64,000 nucleotides of DNA from Desulfobulbus sp. (GTDB lineage Bacteria > Desulfobacterota > Desulfobulbia > Desulfobulbales > Desulfobulbaceae): positions 1 through 64,000 of the forward strand of contig WQZH01000009.1 in the NCBI GenBank assembly GCA_009780825.1, read 5' to 3'. Positions 17,001 to 25,390 of the stretch are shown piece after piece. Every line of letters begins with the position of its first letter. Within the stretch, counting starts at the first letter, position 1. Made by a program: the position numbers and the translations under genes. The notes under the pieces are model-generated. The model did not search any database, was not told where the DNA came from, and worked only from the letters and a program-made list of their open reading frames with translations.

Positions 17001-19508
17001 CTACCTCCGTCTTTGAAACGAAGGCGTCTGCTGCTGTGCATCTTGTTGCTGCTGTGCATCTTGTTGTTGCTGTTGCTGCTGTTGCTGCTGTTGCTGTCGT
17101 TTTTTGATTTCCTCTTGCCGCTGGCGCTGCACTTCTTGCTGCTGTATCCGTTGCTGCATCTCCTGCTGCCGTTGGGTCTCCAGTTGCTGCTGTCGTTGGC
17201 TTTCTTCCCGTTGACGACGTAGCGTCTCTTGCTGTTGTAACCGCTGCTGTTCGTCCTGGCGCCGTTGGAATTCCAGTTGCCGTTTCTGGTTTTCCTCCTG
17301 CTGTTGCCGGCGTAGCGTTTCTTGCTGTTGTAACCGCTGTTGTTCATCCTGGCGCCGTTGGAATTCCAGTTGCCGTTTCTGGTTTTCCTCCTGTTGCAGA
17401 CGTTGCTTCTCTTGTTGTTGCTGTTGTAGTGCCTGTTGCTGCTGTAACCGCTGTTGCTCGTCTTGACGCCGTTGGAACTCCAGTTGGTTTTTTTGGTTTC
17501 CTTCCTGCTGAATCACCCCTTGGTCACGCAGCTGCTGGCGTTGCGGGAAAGATGGACCAGTCTGCGCCTTGGGCGCCATTTCCCGCGGCGATTTGATTAG
17601 TTGCTCGTTGCCCTGACTAACCGGCCGGTTGGCCTGATTGCTTGATTCATTGGTTTGCCCGGCAGATCGCGGAGTCACCGCTGCCGGAGGAGTAGGCGAT
17701 GTCGGGCTGATTGATTCCTTGTTCTGCACGGCAGGGCGCCGATCAAAGGACGGTTTTCCCACTCCGGGAACAGGTGCGATTGTTTCATTGCGCTGCATCA
17801 CCTGATCGCGCGCATCCTGAACAGAACGTATCCGTTGTATATCGTCCTGCTTGCCTGCCGCTGGCCGGATTAGATTGCGTTGCCCCACCGGTTGTTCAGG
17901 GCTGACACTGAGCTGCCGTTGGCGTTCTATAGGTTTCATTTCCTTTTTCGGGAAAGAAACGGTCCCGGCCGGCTGGTTCACCTTGCTGGCGTCCACCAGT
18001 TTGTTGCTCACCATCGGCCCGCTGATCGTTGCCGTCGGTGGCAGCGCTGCGGTGGTCGCCATGCCGAGATTTTGCAGGATCTGTTGCTGGCTGGCATTGC
18101 CGGAGGCAGAAACGTCCTGTGCGAGCCGACGATTGTCGTTGATCCGGCTAAGAGCGGTGGCATGCGGTTTCTGCGTGACCTTGGCGTCGTTGAAGGCAAA
18201 CCGGCGATTGTCGGTGTCGTAGGTGCGAATGACGCTCTTGTTGAGCACTGCGGCTGGCTGGTAACCGTTGATGATGGTTGTCTTGCTGAGCCGTTGGATA
18301 AAGGGGGTATAGCGATTACCTTGGTACAGGTGATCGGAGGAAATGATGACCGCCCGGTCGAGATAACGGTATTGGGAAATATTGATGTTGACCTTCTGCC
18401 CCTGGCCGACCACCACAGCGCGTCGTCCCCAGGGACGATGGCCGTAATAGTTTTCATACGGTGCCAGAGGAACCCAGCCGATGGCGGAGCCGCTGTGAAT
18501 CCAGCCGACCCTGCCCGGATACCAGCCGAAGGCGAGGAACGATCTGGGGGAGGCGCCGATGGGTCGGGTCATTGGCGGCATCCAGTACCAGCGCTTGAAG
18601 GAGTCGATCCAGATCCATGATCCGTAATGATGGGTGACGTAGCCAAACGGCTCCGCCGGGACCCAGCAGTTGTCGTCGTAGTAGACAGTCCAGCGGCCAT
18701 CGGTGAAGGGGTTCCAGCCCGGATCGACCGAGGTCGACCGCCACATGGGATAGTAATTGCCTTCGTAATTGACCTGTTCCCAACGGCCGTTCTCTTCCAG
18801 GGCATAGGCATCGTCGCGAATGGGTTCAGGCAGATATTGGGCTGTTTGCCCCTGTTTGCTCAAGCGCTTGGCCCAGAGAGCGTCGCGCTGACCGTTCCAG
18901 TCGTCCCACGCCGCATCGACCGTCCCGTTGCCGCGGGCGGTACCACGGCTGTCGGCAATCAGCGAACCATCTCTTTCCTGCACCGCATAACGGTTTCCCG
19001 TGGCCTCATGGACGAAATCGACACTGCCGCGCACCGCGATCACTTCCAGGGATTCGTCGCCGACATAGAGATCGAATACCGCCCCTTCCGGTGCGACCAC
19101 GTAACCGAACGGGGTTGTCACCTTGACGATGGTATTGGGGTTCTGGTTGTACATCCGAGTCAGACCGGAAGCCACGTCAACGGCGGTGGTCTCGGGGTTG
19201 AGGGCGATCATTTGAAGCTGGGTGTTGCCGCCGATCCTGATCCAGGTCCTGTTCGGCATGATACATTCCGCCCTGGTGTCATTGTCCGCGTACAGGGCGT
19301 CTTCAAGGCCGAATGGAGTGTCTTTGACCGTCGCGACCCAGTCTTTGTTCTCAACGACATAGCGCAACAGTTTGCCGCCTTCCACGTGGGTGATCTGGCC
19401 CACCAGGATACCGCTCTGATCGTCGTCGGCCGCAGCCCAGGAGATCAAGAGCAGCGGCGCCCAAAAAAGAAGCAGAATCCAGATGCAATTCCGTTTGCAT
19501 ATATGCAT
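17001..19508 (-). CDS. FecR-like / DUF6600-like exported protein with glutamine-rich tail
   Basis: The 835-residue product starts with a signal peptide (to about residue 27). Residues about 60-200 resemble a FecR beta-domain (IRIGGNTQLQMIALN, VIAVRGSVDF). Residues about 245-370 are Trp/Tyr-rich in the DUF6600 manner: GWNPFTDGRWTVYY, HYGSWIW, GWYPGRVGWI and GWVPLAPYENYYG. The tail from about residue 660 is a Gln/Arg/Glu-rich coiled-coil-like region with a 31-residue tandem repeat and long Gln runs. It should be periplasmic or envelope-bound; function unknown. It is monocistronic, with no sigma/FecI gene nearby. Confidence 0.8.
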   Translation of the reverse strand: MHICKRNCIWILLLFWAPLLLISWAAADDDQSGILVGQITHVEGGKLLRYVVENKDWVATVKDTPFGLEDALYADNDTRAECIMPNRTWIRIGGNTQLQMIALNPETTAVDVASGLTRMYNQNPNTIVKVTTPFGYVVAPEGAVFDLYVGDESLEVIAVRGSVDFVHEATGNRYAVQERDGSLIADSRGTARGNGTVDAAWDDWNGQRDALWAKRLSKQGQTAQYLPEPIRDDAYALEENGRWEQVNYEGNYYPMWRSTSVDPGWNPFTDGRWTVYYDDNCWVPAEPFGYVTHHYGSWIWIDSFKRWYWMPPMTRPIGASPRSFLAFGWYPGRVGWIHSGSAIGWVPLAPYENYYGHRPWGRRAVVVGQGQKVNINISQYRYLDRAVIISSDHLYQGNRYTPFIQRLSKTTIINGYQPAAVLNKSVIRTYDTDNRRFAFNDAKVTQKPHATALSRINDNRRLAQDVSASGNASQQQILQNLGMATTAALPPTATISGPMVSNKLVDASKVNQPAGTVSFPKKEMKPIERQRQLSVSPEQPVGQRNLIRPAAGKQDDIQRIRSVQDARDQVMQRNETIAPVPGVGKPSFDRRPAVQNKESISPTSPTPPAAVTPRSAGQTNESSNQANRPVSQGNEQLIKSPREMAPKAQTGPSFPQRQQLRDQGVIQQEGNQKNQLEFQRRQDEQQRLQQQQALQQQQQEKQRLQQEENQKRQLEFQRRQDEQQRLQQQETLRRQQQEENQKRQLEFQRRQDEQQRLQQQETLRRQREESQRQQQLETQRQQEMQQRIQQQEVQRQRQEEIKKRQQQQQQQQQQQQDAQQQQDAQQQTPSFQRRR
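17218..17510 (-). repeat. 93-bp tandem repeat (31 residues) in the Gln-rich tail
   Basis: Copies begin at 17218 and 17311, with a diverged third from about 17426. Each encodes KRQLEFQRRQDEQQRLQQQ plus a linker. Adjacent CAG/CAA-type runs (17030-17100) add pure glutamine tracts, so the region is prone to length variation. Confidence 0.75.
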
Positions 19509-19671
19509 GGTTGTCTCCTTGATGACGGTTATCGCGTTGTCCGCATGGCTGATGCAGTCAGTTTACATCACCCTAAAAAGTATACAATAAAGATTCATAC
19601 CGGGGAACGCAATGGATTGCGATGGGCCGCCGGATGGAACGGACAGATTTTTTAATTATTGATCGGTGAGA

Positions 19672-20613
19672 TCAATCTGCAAAGGGGGTGGAACGGCTGA
19701 AATCAGGATTGTAGTATCCGGCGCTGGCAACATCCTGCAGCCAGCCATGAGCAAAGCCGAGCCGATCCAGTTCGGCGACCACCTGATCGTACTCTTCGGG
19801 GCAGAGTGATCGATTGAACGGGGGCAGATCGGCCACGGCGGCGGTCGGCTGATATTGGGCCATCAGCGACAGGGTGAGGCGAGGGGAGAGTCGGCTCGCC
19901 AGAAATCGGAGTACATTCAGACTGTTCGGTATCGCGCCGGGCAAGACCAGATGACGGACGATCAACCCGCGTAGTGCCAAGCCGTTGTCGTCAAGATGGA
20001 GCAAATTACCCTTCTGCCGATACATTTCCGTCAGCGCGGCGGCCGCGACCTCCGGATAGTCGGCAGATCCGGACAGGGTGCGCGCCAGCTCCGCATCGCT
20101 GTACTTACAGTCCGGAAGATAGACATCCACCCAATCCTCCAAGGCTTGCAAAGTTTGCACCCGGTCATATCCGTTACTGTTATAGACGATGACCGGGCGA
20201 AAACCGTGCCGACGCACCTCGTTGATGATGGCCACCATCTGCGGCGCCATGTGCGAGGGCGAAACAAAGCCGAGCCGCTCAACTCCGGTCTTCAGGATGG
20301 CAACAATGGCCTCTGTCGCCTGTGCCAGAGACCAAGCCCCTTGGATGGTTTGATCGTTTCTGGAGATCTGGTGATTCTGGCAAAAACGGCATTGCAGGTT
20401 GCAATGGCCGAAGAACACGTTGCAAATACCCAAGGGACCGCTGATCGCCGGTTCTTCCCCTCGATGCAAGGTGATGGCGGCGATGTTCAGTCCGGCATCG
20501 GTCCGGCAGAAACCATGGCTGCCTGCTGTCCGGTCGCAACCGCATCGCCGGGGGCACAGGCGGCAGATTTGCAGAGAGAAAGGGGGAAGGTGTGGATCGA
20601 TTTCAAAGGGCAT
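19672..20613 (-). CDS. Radical SAM protein, PflA-activase-like
   Basis: The 313-residue protein has CNVFFGHCNLQCRFCQN, whose last three cysteines form a canonical CX3CX2C cluster site. An N-terminal cysteine-rich segment (CRLCPRRCGCDR) and the overall order match the PflX/'putative pyruvate formate lyase activating' group (COG1313 type). These are cytoplasmic 4Fe-4S enzymes of unknown substrate. The ATG at 20613 is used, with no strong ribosome site; an in-frame GTG lies seven codons upstream. It lies downstream of the arginase-fold gene in the same direction, 178 bp away. Confidence 0.85.
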   Translation of the reverse strand: MPFEIDPHLPPFSLQICRLCPRRCGCDRTAGSHGFCRTDAGLNIAAITLHRGEEPAISGPLGICNVFFGHCNLQCRFCQNHQISRNDQTIQGAWSLAQATEAIVAILKTGVERLGFVSPSHMAPQMVAIINEVRRHGFRPVIVYNSNGYDRVQTLQALEDWVDVYLPDCKYSDAELARTLSGSADYPEVAAAALTEMYRQKGNLLHLDDNGLALRGLIVRHLVLPGAIPNSLNVLRFLASRLSPRLTLSLMAQYQPTAAVADLPPFNRSLCPEEYDQVVAELDRLGFAHGWLQDVASAGYYNPDFSRSTPFAD

Positions 20614-20791
20614 AGCCGCTGATTGCACATGAATGAGAGAAGGCGACGGCGGCTGACATTTTTTTGGAAAACAAGAAGAGACGCATCCAGCGGCGGGCGA
20701 CAAACTTTGGCAACCGAGAGCAAGAAGCAAACCCGGTGCCCCTGGTGACAGGGACCAGTGCCGGATTTGCTGGTGGCTGGTCAACAATAGG

Positions 20792-21631
20792 TCAGCGGCT
20801 GTCGCGCAAACAGCAGATCAGGGTTTTGTAGATCAGTTTGGCGGCGAGCAGGTGAGCATGCAGACCATTTTTCTGAGGGACCAGACCGGTGACGTCAAAG
20901 CCGATAACCGTTTTTTCTCTGGCCACCATCCGGATCAGGTTGTTGAGCGCATACCAATCGAGGCCGCCAGGCTCGGGCTTGGTTACGGCAGGCATACAGG
21001 CCGGATCGAGAACATCGAGGTGTATGGCCAGATAGACCGTTTCGCTCAACACATCAATGGCATCGGCGGCGGCGTTAAGGCCATTGGTGTAGATGTCGCG
21101 GGCAAAGACCAGATTATCGATATGAATTTTGCTCTTTTCCGCCTTGCCCATGCTCCGGATGCCGACATGGGAGACCATGCATTTTTCTTGCACCAGTGCC
21201 ATGGCGTCGGGCTCGTTGGGCGCGGCCGGGTCGATCAGGTGTGGATGGGCGCCGAGGTGCAAAACGCTGAGGTTGTTGTCCTGCTCCAGAGCCGCGCGAA
21301 CCAACCCTTCGGTGATCAGGTAACTGCCGCCAATGGTGGCGACCAACTTGCCTTTTTTGAAATGAGGACTGCTTTGGTTGGCGATTTCATCCAGAACATC
21401 ATGCTGATTCTCCGGACAGATTAAAGGATCCAGGGTATGCAGGCTCAATTCGTTGAAATCGGTATTGGTCTCGACATCATAGGTAGACAACATGTGCGAG
21501 GCCTGCAAAATGGCCTCCGGTCCCTTGTCCATGCCGGGAGTGCGGCCTGTTCCACTGTATGGGATAGGCAGGATGATCGCTTTGGCCTGATTGTACGGAG
21601 GTTTTTTTGCCGATACATTGAGGAAATTCAT
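20792..21631 (-). CDS. Arginase/agmatinase-fold protein with altered metal site
   Basis: The 279-residue protein has the ureohydrolase fold signature: IPYSGTGRTPGMDKGPEAI, LAIHLDVLDPACMPA and TKPEPGGLDWY. In active family members six residues bind two Mn ions. Here the GG-[DE]-H position is GGSY104, DAHxD is GAHPH (Gly127, His129, His131) and DxD is HLD (His204, Asp206). Four of six ligands are changed, two of them Asp to His. It is therefore not an ordinary agmatinase; it may use another metal or be non-catalytic. GAGGTG six bases before the ATG at 21631 sets the start. Confidence 0.85.
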   Translation of the reverse strand: MNFLNVSAKKPPYNQAKAIILPIPYSGTGRTPGMDKGPEAILQASHMLSTYDVETNTDFNELSLHTLDPLICPENQHDVLDEIANQSSPHFKKGKLVATIGGSYLITEGLVRAALEQDNNLSVLHLGAHPHLIDPAAPNEPDAMALVQEKCMVSHVGIRSMGKAEKSKIHIDNLVFARDIYTNGLNAAADAIDVLSETVYLAIHLDVLDPACMPAVTKPEPGGLDWYALNNLIRMVAREKTVIGFDVTGLVPQKNGLHAHLLAAKLIYKTLICCLRDSR

Positions 21632-21697
21632 GCAACACCTCAAAAACGAAAATTCACGTAAACAGCAGGGTGTCGGCGTAAGATACGGCGACCATAA

Positions 21698-21934
21698 TCA
21701 ATCGTATTCCTCGTCGCCACTATCATCCGCTTCATCGAGATGGGCATCGCCATCGTCATCGAGCAACGTGAGATGGAGAGGATCAAGCGAATGAATCATG
21801 AATTCGGCTTCGCAGTCGTTGCAGTACACAATATCCTCTTCTTCGCAAAAGCCGTCCACGATGATGTCGCCACCACAGATCGGACATTCTTCGACCTGGA
21901 CATCTTCTTCATCATCTTCTCTATCAACAACCAT
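21698..21934 (-). CDS. Small acidic zinc-ribbon protein
   Basis: The 78-residue product has CPICGGD at residue 17 and YCNDCEAEF near 38, a four-cysteine zinc-ribbon pattern, between very acidic N- and C-terminal tails (VDREDDEEDVQVEE and DEADDSGDEEYD). It is probably cytoplasmic; function unknown. It sits 66 bp upstream of the arginase-fold gene, same direction, so they may share a transcript. Confidence 0.7.
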   Translation of the reverse strand: MVVDREDDEEDVQVEECPICGGDIIVDGFCEEEDIVYCNDCEAEFMIHSLDPLHLTLLDDDGDAHLDEADDSGDEEYD

Positions 21935-22542
21935 GGGTTATCTCTGCAAAATGGGGTTTGTCCGTCGGGTTTCTGGTTCGTTGGCGCCATGATTGACAGC
22001 CTCGATCTTCTCAAGACAGGCATGCCACACTGCTCGCTGATGGAAATACACCGCATCTGCTCTGTCAATAAAAAATTAGTAATATGCAATAATACCTACA
22101 AAGTGGGTTCCTCTTTCCAGCCAAGAACGATCCGCATAGAAAGGATGCCGAGGTTTGCCATTCCAGACGCCAGAAAACGACAATAACGACTTGGTATAAC
22201 ACAGGCTTATTGCAGAGAGTATTTTCCGCCATCCACTGAACTAACCAAAAATTACCGGATTGGAAAAATCTTTCTGTGCCGGTTTGATAGCGATTCCCCA
22301 TCAAGTCTGAATGGACGCCTCCCTTGCCGTACCATCCTGTGCCGCCGCCGGCCCAATGCATGCCAACATATTGATCACGAATTGAAGCAGATGGGCAACC
22401 ATTTGATTTTTTATTAAAAATTTGTTAAAAATTTATTTGACCGATGTCTGGGAACACCATATAACAGAACGAGTGAATAGTTTTGGGCACGAGAGGGACC
22501 GGGTTGTCCATGGGAAATTTCTTTCAGCGCCTGGAGAGGAAA
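21935..22542. other. 608-bp intergenic region, divergent promoters
   Basis: No supported gene. A 98-codon minus-strand open frame (22065-22361) lacks a ribosome site. The right part (22400-22450) is AT-rich and should hold the promoter of the zinc-ribbon gene that follows. Confidence 0.5.
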
Positions 22543-22725
22543 ATGCTGGTGATTTGTGAGGAGTGCTCCAAAAAATACAACATCGATGAGTCCAAGATGA
22601 AAGGGGATCGGGCTCGTTTTTCCTGTCAGGAATGCGGCAACATCATTGTGGTGGTGAAGCAGAAAAACGGTCTGCCTGATGGTTTGAATGTCGCATCCGA
22701 TCCGGCTGGTTCCCATCGTGATTGA
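22543..22725 (+). CDS. MJ0042-type zinc-ribbon protein
   Basis: A 60-residue protein starting MLVICEECSKKYNIDES, with a second pair in SCQECGNIIVVV. The C-x2-C...YNID...F-C-x2-C pattern is that of the MJ0042 zinc-finger family, normally found at the N-terminus of larger deltaproteobacterial proteins. Here it stands alone as a free ribbon. The ATG at 22543 follows a GGAGAGGA ribosome site. The next gene starts three bases after its stop, so the two are translationally coupled. Confidence 0.75.
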   Translation: MLVICEECSKKYNIDESKMKGDRARFSCQECGNIIVVVKQKNGLPDGLNVASDPAGSHRD

Positions 22726-22728
22726 TCC

Positions 22729-23316
22729 ATGCTGCTACCGCGAGAAAAGTCCTATCTGAGAGGATTAAACAGCTACTACCTGCATCTGGAACGGTTCATC
22801 GAACATATGCAGGGAGAAATCGGTTCAGGGGGGGTGCATTGCCTGTCGTCCTCGCTGGAAATGATGATTTATTTCAACGAGCACGAGGTAATCAGCAATC
22901 TGGTTCAAGAAAAAGGACAGCCTGCTTCCTTTGTTGCTTCACACGATTCCCACAATACCTTTTACAACTCCATCTATTCGGTCGAAGTGTTTCAGTTCGA
23001 CTCCCATGCCATTTTCTTCTGGGCGCAGATGCCGCCGTTTCAACGGGCTAAAGCCTCGTTGAAATCGACGGAGATCCCTCTGCCTGATCTCATTTTTCGC
23101 CTCAAACAGAAACAATTCTCCGGTTTCATCGATGTGCAACTGATGAAAAGAAGCGATGGAGGCACCCTGTTTTTCAACGAAGGGGAACGGGTCGGCGGGT
23201 CATACTCCTGGGGAAAAGGAGGTATGAGCATGGCCGATGAGGACTATCATTCCCTGCTCAGCCGGATCCAACTGAATGAGGGAATTTTTACCTTCGGCAC
23301 TTTTCTCAAGGAGTGA
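22729..23316 (+). CDS. Protein of unknown function coupled to the zinc ribbon
   Basis: The 195-residue soluble protein matches no family I can name. Its C-terminal half contains GFIDVQLMKRSDGGTLFFNEGERVGGSYSW, described here in parts (GTLFFNEGERVGG), which resembles DUF4388-like effector domains in which a small sheet is read out by regulatory partners. There is no signal peptide or membrane segment. The near-overlap with the zinc-ribbon gene suggests a two-component product. Confidence 0.65.
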   Translation: MLLPREKSYLRGLNSYYLHLERFIEHMQGEIGSGGVHCLSSSLEMMIYFNEHEVISNLVQEKGQPASFVASHDSHNTFYNSIYSVEVFQFDSHAIFFWAQMPPFQRAKASLKSTEIPLPDLIFRLKQKQFSGFIDVQLMKRSDGGTLFFNEGERVGGSYSWGKGGMSMADEDYHSLLSRIQLNEGIFTFGTFLKE

Positions 23317-23339
23317 GCGGCCATTTTTCGCCGTCACCA

Positions 23340-24443
23340 TCAATCCGCCTGTCCTGTTTTTTCTTCCGTCTTTTTCTCCCACCATTTGCCAGCCAACTGT
23401 CCGCAGGCAGCGGCGATGTCTTCTCCTCTGCTTTGGCGGATGAAGACCGTATGGCCGCGGCTGCGCAGGATGTGCTGAAAGCGGAGGATACGGTCCTGGC
23501 CCGGGTTTTTGTAGGCAGGGTCGCCAGTGGGATTGACCGCCAACAGGTTGATCTTGCACGGTACTCCCCGCAAAAGATCGACCAATTGCTCCGCATCGCG
23601 GTCACTGTCGTTGATGCCGTCGAGCAAGGTGTATTCGAACATGATCCGCTTACGTCGTTTCTGGCGATAGGTGCGGCAGGTCTCGACCAGTTCCGCAATG
23701 GGATACCGGTTGTTGATTGGCATCAGCCGACTCCGGACCGCGTCATTGGCGGCATGCAGGGAAACAGCCAGATTGACGTCGGTGAGATCACCGAGTTTCT
23801 TCATCTGTGGCACCAGGCCGCAGGTGGATACGGTGATCCGGCGATTGGAGAAATCCAGACCACGCTGTTCGGTGAAAATGGAAATGGCGTCAAGGAGGTG
23901 GTCAAAATTGGCTAATGGCTCTCCCATACCCATGAACACCAGGTTGGTGAGCGGGCCTCGGTCATGGGTGAGGGCCCAATCCCGAACCGCGCATACCTGG
24001 TTGACGATCTCAGCGGTGGTCAGATTGCGGATGAATCCCATGGTGCCGGTCAGACAAAAGCCGCATCCCATGGCGCATCCCACCTGCGATGAGACGCAGA
24101 GGGTATTGCGGTCTTCCTCGGGAATGAGCACCGATTCGATCAGCCGCCCATCCTCCAGCAGAAAGGCGAATTTGACTGCGCCGTCACGGGAACACTCCAC
24201 CTGAAAATCGTCAAACCGGCTCATGGTCGCCGATTGGGCGAGAATGGCCCGAAACTCTTTGGCCAGATCGGTCATCTGAGAGAAATCGATGATGCCGGGT
24301 TTATAGATCCAGGCCAGAAGTTGACGTCCCCGAAACGCGGGTTGCCCCAGAGATTCGACAAAGCGGACCAGTTGTTTTTGGGTGAGATTCCTCAGATCGG
24401 TTTTAGGTGATTGTGCGTGCATCCCGGCGATAATTTTTTTCAT
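23340..24443 (-). CDS. rlmN: 23S rRNA (adenine2503-C2)/tRNA (adenine37-C2) methyltransferase RlmN
   Basis: A radical SAM methyltransferase of 367 residues with CAMGCGFCLTG (CX3CX2C), the GMGEPL motif and the downstream cysteine-containing phrase NRRITVSTCGLVP. It methylates C2 of A2503 in 23S rRNA and A37 in some tRNAs, using a methyl-cysteine intermediate. The C-terminal Cys in AAACGQL completes the pair. Start at 24443 is a choice: 24485 and 24422 are also in frame, and the longest would overlap the upstream radical SAM gene. Family level is certain. Confidence 0.95.
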   Translation of the reverse strand: MKKIIAGMHAQSPKTDLRNLTQKQLVRFVESLGQPAFRGRQLLAWIYKPGIIDFSQMTDLAKEFRAILAQSATMSRFDDFQVECSRDGAVKFAFLLEDGRLIESVLIPEEDRNTLCVSSQVGCAMGCGFCLTGTMGFIRNLTTAEIVNQVCAVRDWALTHDRGPLTNLVFMGMGEPLANFDHLLDAISIFTEQRGLDFSNRRITVSTCGLVPQMKKLGDLTDVNLAVSLHAANDAVRSRLMPINNRYPIAELVETCRTYRQKRRKRIMFEYTLLDGINDSDRDAEQLVDLLRGVPCKINLLAVNPTGDPAYKNPGQDRILRFQHILRSRGHTVFIRQSRGEDIAAACGQLAGKWWEKKTEEKTGQAD

Positions 24444-24469
24444 TTGTCCAAATAACTGGGTGTGATCCG

Positions 24470-25339
24470 TTACAATCTGCGGCAAGGGTCAGGTTTAAGG
24501 GGCAGGGTGCCGGCCAGGGCCTGCTCAATGGTGGTCAGCATGCTCTTTCGATCCTTGGGCAGACGGCCGCGCAAGGAAAAATAGTTTGAGGCGTGGTTGG
24601 CATGGAATTGGGTGCGGAACGATTCCAGATGGCGCAGCAGGCAGTGCATTTCCTGAAACAATTGGCCAGGAGCGGGCAGGGAAAACCGACCTGCACGCGC
24701 CAACCGGTACAAAGGCGTACCGGGCAGAAGCATCAGGGTGAGGACCGCGATCTGATGCGGCTGCATGCAACTGAGTACGCGGGCGGTGGCTATGGCGTGA
24801 TCCAACGAGTGCTCCGCTCCGGCGATGCCAAGCAAACAGGTGACCGACAGAAATATGGCGGCACTACGCACACGCTGGCCAGCTTCGATCATTTGCGCGC
24901 TGTCAACGCCCTTGGCAATGGCCGCAAGGGTTGGATCATGACCGGTTTCCAGCCCCATGTACAGCCGGCTCAATCCTAATTGCCTGTATTCGCTGAGATC
25001 TTCGTCGCTCTTTGCCAGGACGTTCTGGCAGGTGGCATAGGCGCTCACCCGGCGGATCCAGGGCAGCCGGTGCCGGATAGAGTGCAACAGGGCGATCAAC
25101 TGCGCATGGGGCAGGGCGAGGGCATCGCCGTCGGCGAGAAACAGGGTGGTATGCCCCTGGCTCCAGGTAGCGGCATAATCGATGTCATGTTCGATCTGCT
25201 GCCATGGTTTGATTCCGAAGGGTTTATCGCGATACGCGCCGCAGAAGGTGCAGCGGTTGTGCGAACAACCGGTTGTCACCTGGAGGATGAGGGAAAAAGC
25301 CTCGCTGGGCGGCCGGATAATGTCGCCTTGATAGTCCAC
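24470..25339 (-). CDS. Radical SAM protein, CX4CX2C type (paralog A)
   Basis: The 289-residue protein opens with MDYQGDIIRPPSEA and carries GCSHNRCTFCG: the cluster cysteines 25, 30 and 33 are spaced CX4CX2C rather than CX3CX2C. A GLETG motif near residue 130 and the HANHASNYFSLRGRLP block near the C-terminus are shared with a second protein of this window (37583-38452). The family belongs to the YgiQ/elongator-like radical SAM group; substrate unknown. It lies downstream of serC in the same direction and just upstream of rlmN. Confidence 0.85.
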   Translation of the reverse strand: MDYQGDIIRPPSEAFSLILQVTTGCSHNRCTFCGAYRDKPFGIKPWQQIEHDIDYAATWSQGHTTLFLADGDALALPHAQLIALLHSIRHRLPWIRRVSAYATCQNVLAKSDEDLSEYRQLGLSRLYMGLETGHDPTLAAIAKGVDSAQMIEAGQRVRSAAIFLSVTCLLGIAGAEHSLDHAIATARVLSCMQPHQIAVLTLMLLPGTPLYRLARAGRFSLPAPGQLFQEMHCLLRHLESFRTQFHANHASNYFSLRGRLPKDRKSMLTTIEQALAGTLPLKPDPCRRL

Positions 25340-25352
25340 GGGCGGTGAGGAA

Positions 25353-25381
25353 ACCCGGTCTACGCGGCACGCAGACCGGGT
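25353..25381 (-). terminator. Hairpin after serC
   Basis: A perfect 9-bp stem, ACCCGGTCT pairing with AGACCGGGT, plus an inner GCG/CGC pair, lies nine bases after the serC stop. On the minus strand only a short TTT follows, so it may be a weak terminator or an attenuating structure before the radical SAM gene. Confidence 0.45.
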
Positions 25382-25390
25382 CAGGAACCA

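Noticed and set aside
20792..21631. Ordinary agmatinase (speB) call
   Set aside because: The fold matches, but most metal-binding residues are replaced, so assigning agmatinase activity would mislead.
22065..22361. Minus-strand 98-codon frame containing RYQTGTERFFQSGNFW
   Set aside because: The phrase looks protein-like and could be a decayed gene, but there is no ribosome site or sure family match, so it was left unannotated.
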